A stretch of DNA of 64,000 nucleotides from Actinomycetota bacterium. GTDB lineage: Bacteria; Actinomycetota; Thermoleophilia; Solirubrobacterales; 70-9. The DNA lies in NCBI GenBank assembly GCA_005885405.1, contig VAYN01000010.1, forward strand, positions 37,188 through 101,187, read 5' to 3'. The notes beneath the pieces are model-generated. The model saw only the letters and a list, made by a program, of their open reading frames with translations. It was not told where the DNA came from and made no database searches. Positions within the stretch are counted from its first letter, which is position 1. Each line of letters begins with the position of its first letter. The translations under genes were made by a program, and so were the position numbers. This document shows positions 8,907-17,847 of the stretch, piece by piece.

Positions 8907-9364
8907 CAGCCGCCCGTGCCCAGCTCGCCGGCGAGACGCTCCAGCGCCTCGCGGTAGCCGTCGGGCCCCTTACCTGAGATTTTGGCGAGGACGAGGCCGT
9001 CGAAGACCGAGAGCTTGCGCCAGTCCTCGCGAGCCTCGACGTCGGAGAGGTGGACCTCGACCGCCGGCAGCTTCGTCAGCTCCAGCGCGTCACCGATCGC
9101 GCGGCTGTAATGGGTCCAGGCGCCGGCGTTGACGATCACCCCATCGGCGAGACCGTCGGCCGAGCGGTGCAGGTATTCGCAGAACTCTCCCTCGGCGTTG
9201 GTCTGGAAGAAGATCGGTTCCAGCTTCAGCTCATGCGCCCAATCGGAGATCTTCGCCTCCAGCTGCGCCAGCGAGAGCCCACCGTAGATGCCAGGGTCTC
9301 GCCGGTCGAGGACGTCGAAGTTGACCCCGTGCAGAACGGCGACGCGGTTGGAGACAGTGGTCAT
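8906..9364 (-). CDS. aroQ: Type II 3-dehydroquinate dehydratase
   Basis: Third step of the shikimate pathway, trans-dehydration of 3-dehydroquinate, by a dodecameric cytosolic enzyme. In 152 residues the active-site residues align with the type II family: Asn in HGVNF, Arg and Tyr in DRRDPGIYGG, Asn in VNAGAWTHYS with the catalytic His, His in VEVHLSD and Arg in AREDWRK. The N-terminal loop is unusual (HGVNFDVLDRRDP where NGPNLNLLGxREP is typical) but keeps the key positions. The start overlaps the end of aroKB by 4 nt (ATGA). Confidence 0.93.
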   Translation of the reverse strand: MTTVSNRVAVLHGVNFDVLDRRDPGIYGGLSLAQLEAKISDWAHELKLEPIFFQTNAEGEFCEYLHRSADGLADGVIVNAGAWTHYSRAIGDALELTKLPAVEVHLSDVEAREDWRKLSVFDGLVLAKISGKGPDGYREALERLAGELGTGG

Positions 9365-10887
9365 GGATAGAGCTCCTTCACGGCCTCTCGGACCTTAGCC
9401 GGGTCGACGATTTCGCCGGTGCGGGGCTTGCCGGGCTCGGAGAGGAGGACGAAGCCGACCCCGGCGGCGGTGCGCTTCTTGTCGCGATCGAGCACAGCCA
9501 GCACGTCGTCGACCCCGACCGCCCGCTCGAGGCTGACCGGCAGGTCGTGCCGGCGGAGAATCGTCGCCACTTCCTCGCGCAGGTCGGGAGCATCGGAGAG
9601 CCGCAGCGCCGCCAGGAGACCGAGGCCAATCGCCTCCCCGTGCAGATAGGCGAATTCAGAGACCCCCTCGATCGCGTGGCCCACCGTGTGGCCGAGGTTG
9701 AGCACGTGGCGCAGGCCGCCATCACGCTCGTCGGCGGCGACCACCGCGCACTTGTAACGAGCGCAGGCAAAGACGACGTCGTCGAGCCCGCCCGGGTCAA
9801 TCGCCTCGATCGTGCGAACGCGCTCCCACAGCGGCCCGCCGGCCAGGAGCCCGGTCTTGAGCACCTCGACGAACCCGGCGGCCAGGTCTCTCGGCGGGAG
9901 CGTCTCGAGCGTCGCGGTGTCCGTCAGCACCGCCGCCGGCTGGTGATAGGCGCCGGCGTAGTTCTTCAGCTCGCCGATATCGACGCCGGTCTTGCCGCCG
10001 TAGGCGGAGTCCACCTGGGCGACCAGCGTCGTCGGCACCTGGACCACGGGAACGCCGCGCTGATAGACGTGGGCACAGAAACCGGCAAGGTCACCGACCA
10101 CTCCGCCTCCCACCGCAATTACGTGGTCTTCCCTGGTCATTCCGAAGGAGGCCAGTTCGCGGACAACCTCCCCCACCTCCTGCAGCGTCTTCGACTTCTC
10201 CCCCGGCGAGAACGCGAGGACCTTCTCCGGCGAACGCAGACGTCGAGCGTGCCCCTCCACGTTGGTGTCAGTGATGCAGAAGCCCGTGCCGTCGAGGGGC
10301 CACCAGTCGGTATCGAGCAGCTCGCGCCCAACCAGCACCGGATAGTCACCGGAGGCGCTCGTCGCCCAAAGCAGGCGCGTCCCCTCAGGCATCGCTTCCA
10401 GCGCCTGGATCGCCGGGAACGCCCGCTCGACAATGCTCTTGTCCCCCACCGGCACGACCGCGTCCGCCAGCTCCTCGTAGAACGGCGCCCGCTCCGCCAG
10501 CAGCTTCGCCACGCCCTCTTCGCTCGTCGCCAGCGGCCGATCGGTTCCCTCGATCCGCTGCCACGCCGTAGCCGCGTCGATCTCCAGCAAGACGACGATG
10601 TGGCGGTCGAGCGCCTTGCGAACGCGCTCGGAGAGGATGCTGCCGCCGCCGAGGGCGATCGCGCCGCCGTCGGCGTTCTCCAGCAGGCGACCGACGACCT
10701 CCTCCTCGCGGGCGCGGAAGGCCTCCTCCCCGTCCTCCTCGAAGGCCTGGCGGATCGGCTTGCCGAGCTCCGCTTCCATCAGCTCGTCGATCTCGGTCGT
10801 CTCCAGCCCCGCCTTGCGGGCAGCGGCGAGCGCGGTGCTCTTGCCGGCCCCCATAAAGCCGATGAAGACGATCGCCGGGCGCGCCAC
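9361..10887 (-). CDS. aroKB: Bifunctional shikimate kinase / 3-dehydroquinate synthase (AroK-AroB fusion)
   Basis: One 508-residue chain carries two shikimate-pathway activities. Residues 1-165 are shikimate kinase: Walker A GFMGAGKSTALAAA, then TTEIDELMEAELG and the AREEEVV and ALGGGS shikimate-binding elements. Residues from about 170 onward are DHQ synthase: FSPGEKSKTLQEV, NAD-binding VGGGVVGDLAGF, the TTLVAQVDSAYGGKTGVD segment and metal ligands in LNLGHTVGHAIE and LHGEAIGLG. The two activities are not consecutive pathway steps. There is no internal stop or frameshift between the parts. It sits tightly between aroC (4 nt) and aroQ (overlap). Confidence 0.94.
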   Translation of the reverse strand: MARPAIVFIGFMGAGKSTALAAARKAGLETTEIDELMEAELGKPIRQAFEEDGEEAFRAREEEVVGRLLENADGGAIALGGGSILSERVRKALDRHIVVLLEIDAATAWQRIEGTDRPLATSEEGVAKLLAERAPFYEELADAVVPVGDKSIVERAFPAIQALEAMPEGTRLLWATSASGDYPVLVGRELLDTDWWPLDGTGFCITDTNVEGHARRLRSPEKVLAFSPGEKSKTLQEVGEVVRELASFGMTREDHVIAVGGGVVGDLAGFCAHVYQRGVPVVQVPTTLVAQVDSAYGGKTGVDIGELKNYAGAYHQPAAVLTDTATLETLPPRDLAAGFVEVLKTGLLAGGPLWERVRTIEAIDPGGLDDVVFACARYKCAVVAADERDGGLRHVLNLGHTVGHAIEGVSEFAYLHGEAIGLGLLAALRLSDAPDLREEVATILRRHDLPVSLERAVGVDDVLAVLDRDKKRTAAGVGFVLLSEPGKPRTGEIVDPAKVREAVKELYP

Positions 10888-10891
10888 CGCC

Positions 10892-12061
10892 TCAGCCCCG
10901 GAAGTCGATGCGCTGCTTGTACGCCTCGACCGCCGCGACGACGTCGTCGATGTGGTCGCCGCCGAACTTCTCGCGGTAGGCGCGGGCGAGGGTCAAGGCC
11001 ACCATCGCCTCGGCGACGATCGCCGCCGCCGGCACCACTGAGGAGTCGGTGCGCTCGCGCAGCGCCTGCGCCGGCTCCTTGGTCTGGGTGTCGACCGAGC
11101 GCAGCGGCTTGGTCAGGGTCGAGATCGGCTTCACCGCCGCCCGCACCGAGAGCGGCAGGCCGTTGGTCATCCCGCCCTCGAGGCCGCCGGCGTGGTTGGT
11201 CTCGCGGTAGTACCCGCGCTCCTCAGACCAGAAGATCTCGTCGTGCGCCTCGGAGCCAGGCCGGCCAGCGACGTCCCAGGCTTCGCCGATCGCCACCCCC
11301 TTAATCGACTGGATCGAGGCAACGGCGCCGGCGAGGCGACCGTCGAGCCGGTCTTCCCAGGAGATGTGGGAGCCGATCCCCGGCACGAGCCCGAAGGTGA
11401 CGACCTCGAAACTGCCGCCGAGGCTCTCGTTCGCCTTCCGCAAGCGGTTGATCTCATCAACCATCCCTTTGCTTGCCTCTGAGTCGAGGCAGCGGACCGG
11501 GTCCTCGTCGACGCCGGCGAAGTCCTCCGGCTTCAGCTCGGCGCGCTCCTGCGCCCGCACCGATGCGATCTGCAGCACGTGGCTGTGGATCTGCACCCCG
11601 AGGCGGGCGAGGAAGGCGCGGGCGATCGTGCCGGCGGCGACGCGGGCGGCGGTCTCGCGCGCGCTCGCCCGCTCGAGGACGTTGCGAATGTCCGAGTGGC
11701 CGTATTTCTGGGCGCCGACGAGGTCGGCGTGGCCCGGCCGCGGCAGGTGCACCTCGTCGGGCGAGAACCCCTCGACCGGCCAGGGGTTCATCCGCTCCTC
11801 CCAGTTCTTGTAGTCGCGGTTGGCCACGAGGAGGGCGATCGGGCTGCCGAGCGTGAGGCCGTGGCGGACGCCGGAGCGGACGTCGACGGTGTCGGTCTCG
11901 ATCTTCATCCGACCGCCGCGCCCGTGGCCGAGCTGGCGCCGCGCCATGTCGCGGTCGAGCGCCTCGCGGTCGAGCTCGAGGCCGGCCGGCATGCCCTCGA
12001 CGATCGCCACGAGCCCCGGCCCGTGCGACTCACCCGCGGTGGTGAAACGGAAAGTCGTCAT
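10892..12061 (-). CDS. aroC: Chorismate synthase
   Basis: Converts EPSP to chorismate with reduced FMN, closing the shikimate pathway. The 389-residue protein begins with the family signature TAGESHGPGLVAIVEGMPAG and contains RQLGHGRGGRMKIETD, the RPGHADLVGAQKYGHSD region and RASARETAARVAAG; the third signature reads GIGSHISWEDRLDGRLAGA. Length is normal for actinobacteria. It lies 10 nt after aroE and 4 nt before aroKB in the same operon. Confidence 0.96.
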   Translation of the reverse strand: MTTFRFTTAGESHGPGLVAIVEGMPAGLELDREALDRDMARRQLGHGRGGRMKIETDTVDVRSGVRHGLTLGSPIALLVANRDYKNWEERMNPWPVEGFSPDEVHLPRPGHADLVGAQKYGHSDIRNVLERASARETAARVAAGTIARAFLARLGVQIHSHVLQIASVRAQERAELKPEDFAGVDEDPVRCLDSEASKGMVDEINRLRKANESLGGSFEVVTFGLVPGIGSHISWEDRLDGRLAGAVASIQSIKGVAIGEAWDVAGRPGSEAHDEIFWSEERGYYRETNHAGGLEGGMTNGLPLSVRAAVKPISTLTKPLRSVDTQTKEPAQALRERTDSSVVPAAAIVAEAMVALTLARAYREKFGGDHIDDVVAAVEAYKQRIDFRG

Positions 12062-12071
12062 CGCGGCAAGG

Positions 12072-12863
12072 CTATCGGCGCCGCGCCGCCTCGCGCATCA
12101 CGTCGAGGTCGGGCCGGCGGCCGGTCCAGATTTCCAGCGACCGGGCACCCTGCTGGACGAGGATCTCGAGGCCGTCGACGACCGCGGCGCGAGCGCCTTC
12201 GGCCGCTTTGAGGAGGCGGCTGCGGCGCTCGCCGTAGACCATGTCGACGACCGTTTGGTGGTCGGTGAACTCGCCCCGCTCCAGCGGCAGGTGATCGAAG
12301 GGGTCCTCGCCGCGGAGCCCCGCGGCGCTGGTGTTGACGATCAGGTCGTACTCGCTCTGGCGGGGTGCGATCACGGCCTTGCCACCCAGCTCGGCGCAGA
12401 TCGCCTCCGCCCGCTCCGGCGTCCGGTTCCAGACCTCGACCTCCGCCCCTTCCCAGCGCAGCGCCCAGATCGCCGCCCGGGCAGCGCCGCCGGCACCGAG
12501 GACCAGCGTGCGGTGGCCGCGCGGCGGGTCGGGCAGCGCCGCCAGCAGGCCGTCGGCGTCGGTGTTGTGGGCCTCGATCCGCTTGTCGCTGAAGACGAGC
12601 GTGTTGGCGGCGCCGATCTGCTGGGAGGCTTCGCTCGCTTCGTCGGACAGCGCCAGCGCCGCCTCCTTGTGCGGCACGGTGACGTTGACCCCGGCGTAGC
12701 CGACTTCGGCCAGCTCCTTGACCGTCATCTCGAAGGCCTCGGGGGCCGCGTCGATCGCCCGGTAGCTCCAGCTCTCCAGCCCCAGCGCCTCCAGCGCCGC
12801 GGTCTGCATCGCTGGCGAGCGCGAGTGGGAGACCGGGTGGCCGAGAACCGCGAGCTTTGGCAT
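12072..12863 (-). CDS. aroE: Shikimate dehydrogenase
   Basis: NADPH-dependent reduction of 3-dehydroshikimate. In 263 residues the substrate-binding motif SHSRSPAMQTAALEALGL is followed by the catalytic Lys in VNVTVPHKEAAL, the conserved NTDADGLLAAL, and the NADP-binding glycine loop VLGAGGAARAAIWAL with NRTPERAE downstream. Only 2 nt separate it from mltG upstream. Confidence 0.94.
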   Translation of the reverse strand: MPKLAVLGHPVSHSRSPAMQTAALEALGLESWSYRAIDAAPEAFEMTVKELAEVGYAGVNVTVPHKEAALALSDEASEASQQIGAANTLVFSDKRIEAHNTDADGLLAALPDPPRGHRTLVLGAGGAARAAIWALRWEGAEVEVWNRTPERAEAICAELGGKAVIAPRQSEYDLIVNTSAAGLRGEDPFDHLPLERGEFTDHQTVVDMVYGERRSRLLKAAEGARAAVVDGLEILVQQGARSLEIWTGRRPDLDVMREAARRR

Positions 12864-12865
12864 CG

Positions 12866-14242
12866 CTATTCCCCGCAGCTGTCCGGCGAGTTGCCGCCGG
12901 CCGCTTCCCGGGCCGAGTTGTACTTATTCACCGCGGCTTCGAATTCGGCTTCGGTCTTGGCGAAGGTGAGCTTGCCGCAGGCGCCCGGCGTCGTCACGTA
13001 GAAGAGGTATTCGGTCTTCGGCGGGTGCGCCGCCGCTTCGAGGGACTCAAGGCCGGGGTTGCTGATCGGCCCCGGCGGTAGCCCAGCGTTGGTGCGGCTG
13101 TTGTAGGGGGAGTCGATCGCCAGTTCTGATTCGGTCAGCGGCTCGGTGTAGTTGCCGGTGGCGAAGCGGATCGTCGCGTCGATTCCCAGCGGCATCCCTT
13201 CGTGCAGACGGTTGTAGATCACCGATGCGACGAGCCCGCGCTGGCTGTCGACGCCGGCCTCGTCCTCGACCATGCTGGCGATCGTGACGACGTCGAAGAC
13301 AGTCAGGTTCTTCGACTTCGCGTAGCCCATGTCGACGCCCTTGATCCGCCGCTTGAAGTCCTGCAGCTGCAGCTGGACCAGGTCCTCGACCGGCGCCTTC
13401 GGCTTCATTTCGAAGGTGTCGGGAAAGAGGAAGCCTTCGAGGTCCTTCGCCTTCTTGCCGCCGTATTCCGCCGGGTCGAGGTACTTCGATTTGATCGTCG
13501 CCTTCGTGTAGTCGCCGGGGACGCCGATTTCCTCGACCACCTGCGCTGCCTGCGAGCGGGTGTAGCCCTCGGGGATCGTCACCGTCAGCGTCCGCTTCAC
13601 CGGCGGAACCGAGAGCTCGTCGATCGCGGCGCCGTAGCTCATGTCGTGGGCGAGGGTGAAGTTCCCCGAGTAGACCTCGGAGCGCTTGCCGGCGAGGGTG
13701 ACCCGGACCTGGAACAGGGTCGAGTTGGCGATCACGTCCTTTTCGGCGAGGAGGTCACCGACTTCGGCCACGCTCGACCCCTTCGGGATCGTCACCGCCA
13801 CCTTGCCGGAGCCATCGCCGTGGAAGGGCTGGAAGAGCGAGTTGAGGAACCAGAGCGCGAAGAGGGCGGCAACCACGGCGAAGACGCGGAACGGGTGGCG
13901 CCCGATCGAGGCGAGGAAGCCGAGGTCACGCTTGGGCGGCCGATTGGACTTGCCGTTGGTGGCGACCACGGGGGGCGGTGGTGGTGGCTCCTCGTCCCAG
14001 AACTCCTCCTCGGGGGTCTGAGGCGGCAGCGGCTCGGACGGTGGGGGTTGAGGTGGCATGGCGGCCGCAGGGGCAACCGGCGGAGCCGGCGGAGGCGCCG
14101 GCGCCTTCTGCTCGACCTCGGCCTGCTTCCCCGCCTTCTTGGCGCGCTTCTCTTCGCGTTCGAGCCGGCGCCGCTCGCGCTCGCGCGCGGCGGGGTCGTC
14201 GGGGTCGGCGAAGGGATCGCCTTCGAGCCAGTCGTCGCTCAT
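12866..14242 (-). CDS. mltG: Endolytic murein transglycosylase MltG
   Basis: Cuts nascent glycan strands in the membrane, setting peptidoglycan strand length. The 458-residue protein has a long cytosolic N-terminus of about 110 residues, first charged (RERERRRLEREEKRAKK) then Pro-rich, one membrane helix (FRVFAVVAALFALWFLNSLF), a LysM-like segment and the YceG catalytic domain. The catalytic Glu is in ASMVEDEAG, with NRLHEGMPLGIDATIRFA and SPYNSRTNAGLPPGPISNPG typical of the family. The cytosolic extension is longer than in E. coli. The start overlaps the ruvX stop by 4 nt. Confidence 0.94.
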   Translation of the reverse strand: MSDDWLEGDPFADPDDPAARERERRRLEREEKRAKKAGKQAEVEQKAPAPPPAPPVAPAAAMPPQPPPSEPLPPQTPEEEFWDEEPPPPPPVVATNGKSNRPPKRDLGFLASIGRHPFRVFAVVAALFALWFLNSLFQPFHGDGSGKVAVTIPKGSSVAEVGDLLAEKDVIANSTLFQVRVTLAGKRSEVYSGNFTLAHDMSYGAAIDELSVPPVKRTLTVTIPEGYTRSQAAQVVEEIGVPGDYTKATIKSKYLDPAEYGGKKAKDLEGFLFPDTFEMKPKAPVEDLVQLQLQDFKRRIKGVDMGYAKSKNLTVFDVVTIASMVEDEAGVDSQRGLVASVIYNRLHEGMPLGIDATIRFATGNYTEPLTESELAIDSPYNSRTNAGLPPGPISNPGLESLEAAAHPPKTEYLFYVTTPGACGKLTFAKTEAEFEAAVNKYNSAREAAGGNSPDSCGE

Positions 14243-14619
14243 CGCCGGCTGTCCAGGTAGGACTCGAGCAGGTGGGCGGCGGCAATCGAGTCGCGGGCGG
14301 CGGAGGCGCCGCCGCGGCGGCTGGCGTCGGCCATCCGCGAGGTCAGACGCTCGTCATAGGTCTCGACCGGGACGGTGAGCATCGCCTCCAGTTCCCGGCA
14401 GAAGCTGCGGGCTAAACCCGCCTGGCTGCCCTCCTCGCCGCTCAGGTGCAAGGGCAGGCCGACGACGACCACTTCCACCCCGTGCTCGTCGACGAGCTCG
14501 GCGACGGCCCGCGCCTCCGGCGGCTCGATCACCGGCAGCGGCGTCGCCAGCGTCCCGCTCGGGTCGGAGAGGGCGCAGCCGATGCGGACGGTCCCATGGT
14601 CGAGGGCGAGCACACGCAT
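14239..14619 (-). CDS. ruvX: RuvX/YqgF-family pre-16S rRNA nuclease
   Basis: RNase H-like nuclease implicated in 16S rRNA 5'-end maturation and also called a putative Holliday junction resolvase. In 126 residues the first acidic site is in LALDHGTVRIGCALSD, the second in VVVGLPLHLSGEEG, with DERLTSRMADA and the terminal DSIAAAHLLESYL typical of the family. It follows alaS by 4 nt, a common arrangement in Gram-positive bacteria. Confidence 0.93.
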   Translation of the reverse strand: MRVLALDHGTVRIGCALSDPSGTLATPLPVIEPPEARAVAELVDEHGVEVVVVGLPLHLSGEEGSQAGLARSFCRELEAMLTVPVETYDERLTSRMADASRRGGASAARDSIAAAHLLESYLDSRR

Positions 14620-14623
14620 GTCC

Positions 14624-17260
14624 TCAGGTGAGGTCCCGCTCGATCGCGGCGCGGGCGGCGCTCAGCGCCTCGTCGAGCTTGGACGGGTCCTTGCCGCCGG
14701 CCTGGGCCATGTCGTCGCGGCCACCGCCGCCGCCGCCGACGATCGGGGCGATCTCGCGGATGATCGCCCCGGCGGAGAGGCCGCGCTCGACGAGGTCCTT
14801 GGAGACCAGCGCGACCAACCCGGCTTTGCCACCAAAGGCGCCGCCGAGGACGACCGCCGCGGGCTGGCCGACCTTTGACTGAATGCGGTTGGCGAGGTCG
14901 AGCAGCTGCTTCGGGTTCGCCTGCAGGCTCTCCTCGACCGTGGCGACGACAGCGCGGCCACCGCCCGGTAGCTCCTGAACTTGTCCCGCCAGGTCGTCGG
15001 CGGCGCCCCCGAGCTGCTCGCGCTGGGCCTTCTCGGCGCCGGCGCTCGCCTGCTTCAGCTGCTCGGCGGCGCGGCGTGCGGCGGCAACGGGGTCCTGCGG
15101 GTTGCCGAGCAGCTCCCCCGCCTCGCGCAGCTGCGCCTCGCGCTCGCGGAAAAAGTCAATGGCCGCGGGACCCGTGATCGCCTCGACCCGGCGCACGTTG
15201 GCGGCGCTCGAGCCCTCGGAGGTGAGCTTGAAGATGCCGACCTCGGCGGTGTTGGCGACGTGGGTGCCGCCGCAGAGCTCGCGGGAGACGCCGTCGACCT
15301 CGACCACCCGCACCCACTCGCCGTATTTCTCGCCGAAGAGGGCCATCGCGCCCAGCTCTTCGGCCTCGGATCGGTTCATGTTCATCCAGCGGACCGGGCG
15401 GCTCGCCTTCACCCACTCGTTGACCCGCTCCTCGACGTCGCGCAGCTCCTCGGGCGCGAGCGCCTGGCCGTGGGTGAAGTCGAAGCGGAGCTTGTCCGGG
15501 CGCACGGCCGAGCCGGCCTGGCGGACGTGGGTCCCGAGGCGCTCGCGCAGGGCTGCGTGCAGCAGGTGCGTCGCCGTGTGGTTTCGCATCGTCGCGTGGC
15601 GGGTCTCGGCGTCGACTTCGGCTTCGACCGGGACCCCGGGCTCGATCGTGGCCCCGCCCGCCTCGACCTCAAGCGCCTGGTCCTCGCCGAGGCGGTAGAC
15701 GTCGACGACCCGCGCCTCCTGCTCGCCCCAGCGCAGGACGCCCGAGTCGGCGACCTGGCCGCCGCCCTCGGCGTAGAAAGGGCTCTGCTCGAGCTTGACC
15801 AGCGCCTTGCCGTCGGCGGCCTCGACGGCGGCGAGGCCGGTGGTGGAGCGGAGGGTTTCGTAGCCGACGAACTGGGTCGGCGGCGCCGCGTCGGCGAAAG
15901 CGAGGACGCGCTCGTGGGTGTTCTCGGAGCCGTGGGCGGTGGCGCTCGCCGTGCGGGCGCGCTGACGCTGCTCCTCCATCAGCTCCTGGAAGCCCTGGTC
16001 GTCGACCGAGAGACCCTGTTCGGCAAGCAACTCCTTGGTCAGGTCGTAGGGGAAGCCGTAGGTGTCGTGGAGCTTGAAGGCCTCGGCAGCGTCGATCCAG
16101 GAGGTCTCCCCCTCCTTGGCCTCGACCACGAGCCGCTCCAGCAGCTCGCTGCCGCGCTCCAGGGTGCGGCCGAAACTCTCCTCCTCGTCGCCGACCCAGC
16201 GCGCGATCGTCTCCCGCTCGGCGACGAGCTCGGGGTAGTCCTCGCCCATCAGCTCGATCGTGCGCTCGGCGAAGCGGCCAAGCCAAGGCGCCTCGAGGCC
16301 GAGCGTGCGGCCCTGCTGGATCGCCCGGCGCATGATCCGGCGCAGGATGTAGCCGCGGTCCTCGTTGGAGGGGACGACGCCGTCGGCGATCAGGAAGGCG
16401 GCGCCGCGGCTGTGGTCGGCGACGATCCGCATCGCCCGCGTCACCGCGCCGCCTTCGTCGTAGCGGCGGCCGGAGAGCTCCTCGGCGAGGTCGACGAGCG
16501 GCCGCACGTGGTCGGTCTCGAAGACGGAGGGGACGTCCTGGAGGACCGCCGCCATCCGGTCGAGGCCCATGCCGGTGTCGATGTTCCTCATCGGCAGCTC
16601 GGTCAGAGTGCCGTCCTCGGCGAGGTCATAACTCATGAAAACGTGGTTCCAGAACTCGAGGAAGCGGTCGCTGTCGTCGCCGGGCCGGTCGCCCTCGGCG
16701 CCGAACTGGAGGCCGCGGTCGAGGTAGAGCTCCGAGCAGGGGCCGCAGGGGCCGGTCGGGCCGGCCTGCCAGAAGTTGTCCTCGCGGCCGAGGCGGACGA
16801 TCCGCTCCTCCGGGACGCCGGTGGCGCGCCAGATCTCGATCGCCTCCTCGTCGGGGCCGAGCCCGAGCTCCTCGTCGCCGCCGAAGACGGTGACCCAGAT
16901 CCGCTCCGGGTCCATCCCGAAGCCCTGGGTCGAGAGCTCCCAGCCCCAGGGGATCGACTCGGCCTTGAAGTAGTCGCCGAAGCTCCAGTTGCCGAGCATC
17001 TCGAAGAAGGTCATGTGGCGGGCGGTGTTGCCGACCTCCTCGATGTCGGTGGTGCGGAAGCATTTCTGCACGTCGGCGAGGCGCGGCGCTGGCGGCTGCT
17101 CGCGCCCGAGGAAGTAGGGCTTGAAGGGCTGCATCCCGGCCGTCGTGAGGAGGACCGAGGGGTCGTGCGAGGACGGCACGAGCGAGGCCGAGGGGACGAT
17201 CTTGTGCCCGCGCTCGGCAAAGAAAGACAGATACGTCTCCCGAATCTCCTTCGCCCTCAT
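14624..17260 (-). CDS. alaS: Alanyl-tRNA synthetase
   Basis: Class II synthetase that charges tRNA-Ala. Its 878 residues fit the bacterial length. Visible parts are the catalytic domain (FFAERGHKIVPSASLVP, HMTFFEMLGNWSFGDYFK, NIDTGMGLDRMAAVLQ), the editing domain with zinc motif RNHTATHLLHAAL paired with CGGTHVANTAEVG, and the C-Ala domain rich in Gly and ending in GGGGGGRDDMAQAGGKD. It is the first gene of an eight-gene leftward operon reaching 7848. The 153 nt upstream separate it from a divergent secreted-protein gene. Confidence 0.97.
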   Translation of the reverse strand: MRAKEIRETYLSFFAERGHKIVPSASLVPSSHDPSVLLTTAGMQPFKPYFLGREQPPAPRLADVQKCFRTTDIEEVGNTARHMTFFEMLGNWSFGDYFKAESIPWGWELSTQGFGMDPERIWVTVFGGDEELGLGPDEEAIEIWRATGVPEERIVRLGREDNFWQAGPTGPCGPCSELYLDRGLQFGAEGDRPGDDSDRFLEFWNHVFMSYDLAEDGTLTELPMRNIDTGMGLDRMAAVLQDVPSVFETDHVRPLVDLAEELSGRRYDEGGAVTRAMRIVADHSRGAAFLIADGVVPSNEDRGYILRRIMRRAIQQGRTLGLEAPWLGRFAERTIELMGEDYPELVAERETIARWVGDEEESFGRTLERGSELLERLVVEAKEGETSWIDAAEAFKLHDTYGFPYDLTKELLAEQGLSVDDQGFQELMEEQRQRARTASATAHGSENTHERVLAFADAAPPTQFVGYETLRSTTGLAAVEAADGKALVKLEQSPFYAEGGGQVADSGVLRWGEQEARVVDVYRLGEDQALEVEAGGATIEPGVPVEAEVDAETRHATMRNHTATHLLHAALRERLGTHVRQAGSAVRPDKLRFDFTHGQALAPEELRDVEERVNEWVKASRPVRWMNMNRSEAEELGAMALFGEKYGEWVRVVEVDGVSRELCGGTHVANTAEVGIFKLTSEGSSAANVRRVEAITGPAAIDFFREREAQLREAGELLGNPQDPVAAARRAAEQLKQASAGAEKAQREQLGGAADDLAGQVQELPGGGRAVVATVEESLQANPKQLLDLANRIQSKVGQPAAVVLGGAFGGKAGLVALVSKDLVERGLSAGAIIREIAPIVGGGGGGRDDMAQAGGKDPSKLDEALSAARAAIERDLT

Positions 17261-17280
17261 GTTAGGAAGCCTAAATATTT

Positions 17281-17292
17281 GTCCGATCGGAC
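17281..17292. promoter_or_regulatory. Perfect 12-bp palindrome upstream of alaS
   Basis: GTCCGATCGGAC is exactly self-complementary and lies 20-32 nt upstream of the alaS start codon, within the 153-nt divergent region shared with the gene at 17414. A related half, GTCCGGTCAGG, follows within 20 nt. This is the right place for a repressor operator over the alaS promoter, but no regulator can be named. Confidence 0.35.
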
Positions 17293-17413
17293 ACCTGTCC
17301 GGTCAGGCGCGGAGGATCGGCTGCTCCAAAAAGTTTGCCCTTATAGATGCGCCCCCAGGCGCGTTTTAGTGGGACTGCATCGTTCGTTCGACTTTGTCGA
17401 AGGAGGCAAACAA

Positions 17414-17833
17414 ATGAAGCTTCGTATGACGCTTGTAATGGGACTCGCGATCTTCTCGCTGGGGCTGCTGCCCGTGGCGGGCATGGCCGATGGCCCGGAT
17501 TACACCCCCGAGGGCCCCAACTACCACCCCGACCACCCGACCACGCCTCAGGGCCCGAAGTCGGCGCCGAAAGGGAAAGCCTACGGCTACTACTGCCGGG
17601 GCGAGAGCAAGAAACACGTCAAAGGTGTGAAAGGCACCGCTTTCAGCAACTGCGTGAAGGCGATGGCCCAAGCCGACAAGAACGACAGCCTGACGGCGCG
17701 TAAAGCGTGCAAGTCGCTGAGCAAGAAGCACGTCAAAGGCGTGAAGGGGACCCCCTTCAGCACCTGCGTCAAGGGCGTCAACCAGATGCGCCGGGATGAG
17801 AACGCAACGGTGGCGACCAGCTCGGCCGTCTGA
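17414..17833 (+). CDS. Small secreted protein with two Cys-containing SKKHVKGVKGT repeats
   Basis: Unrecognised 139-residue exported protein. ATG at 17414 is preceded by a strong AGGAGG at 17401-17406. A signal peptide (MKLRMTLVMGLAIFSLGLLP, likely cut after AGMA) leads to an acidic Pro-rich linker (GPDYTPEGPNYHPDHP). Two repeats of about 37 residues follow, each with a Cys, the block SKKHVKGVKGT(A/P)FS(N/T) and a second Cys. Four Cys in the mature part suggest two disulfide-bonded repeat units outside the cell. A larger antisense frame through alaS runs into this gene but is not real. Confidence 0.8.
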   Translation: MKLRMTLVMGLAIFSLGLLPVAGMADGPDYTPEGPNYHPDHPTTPQGPKSAPKGKAYGYYCRGESKKHVKGVKGTAFSNCVKAMAQADKNDSLTARKACKSLSKKHVKGVKGTPFSTCVKGVNQMRRDENATVATSSAV

Positions 17834-17847
17834 CCCTGCCTCCTGAC

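Noticed and set aside
14981..17413. Very long open frame antisense to alaS that runs into the secreted-protein gene
   Set aside because: It mirrors the codon bias of alaS on the other strand, has no domain, and the real gene starts at 17414 behind a clear Shine-Dalgarno and signal peptide.
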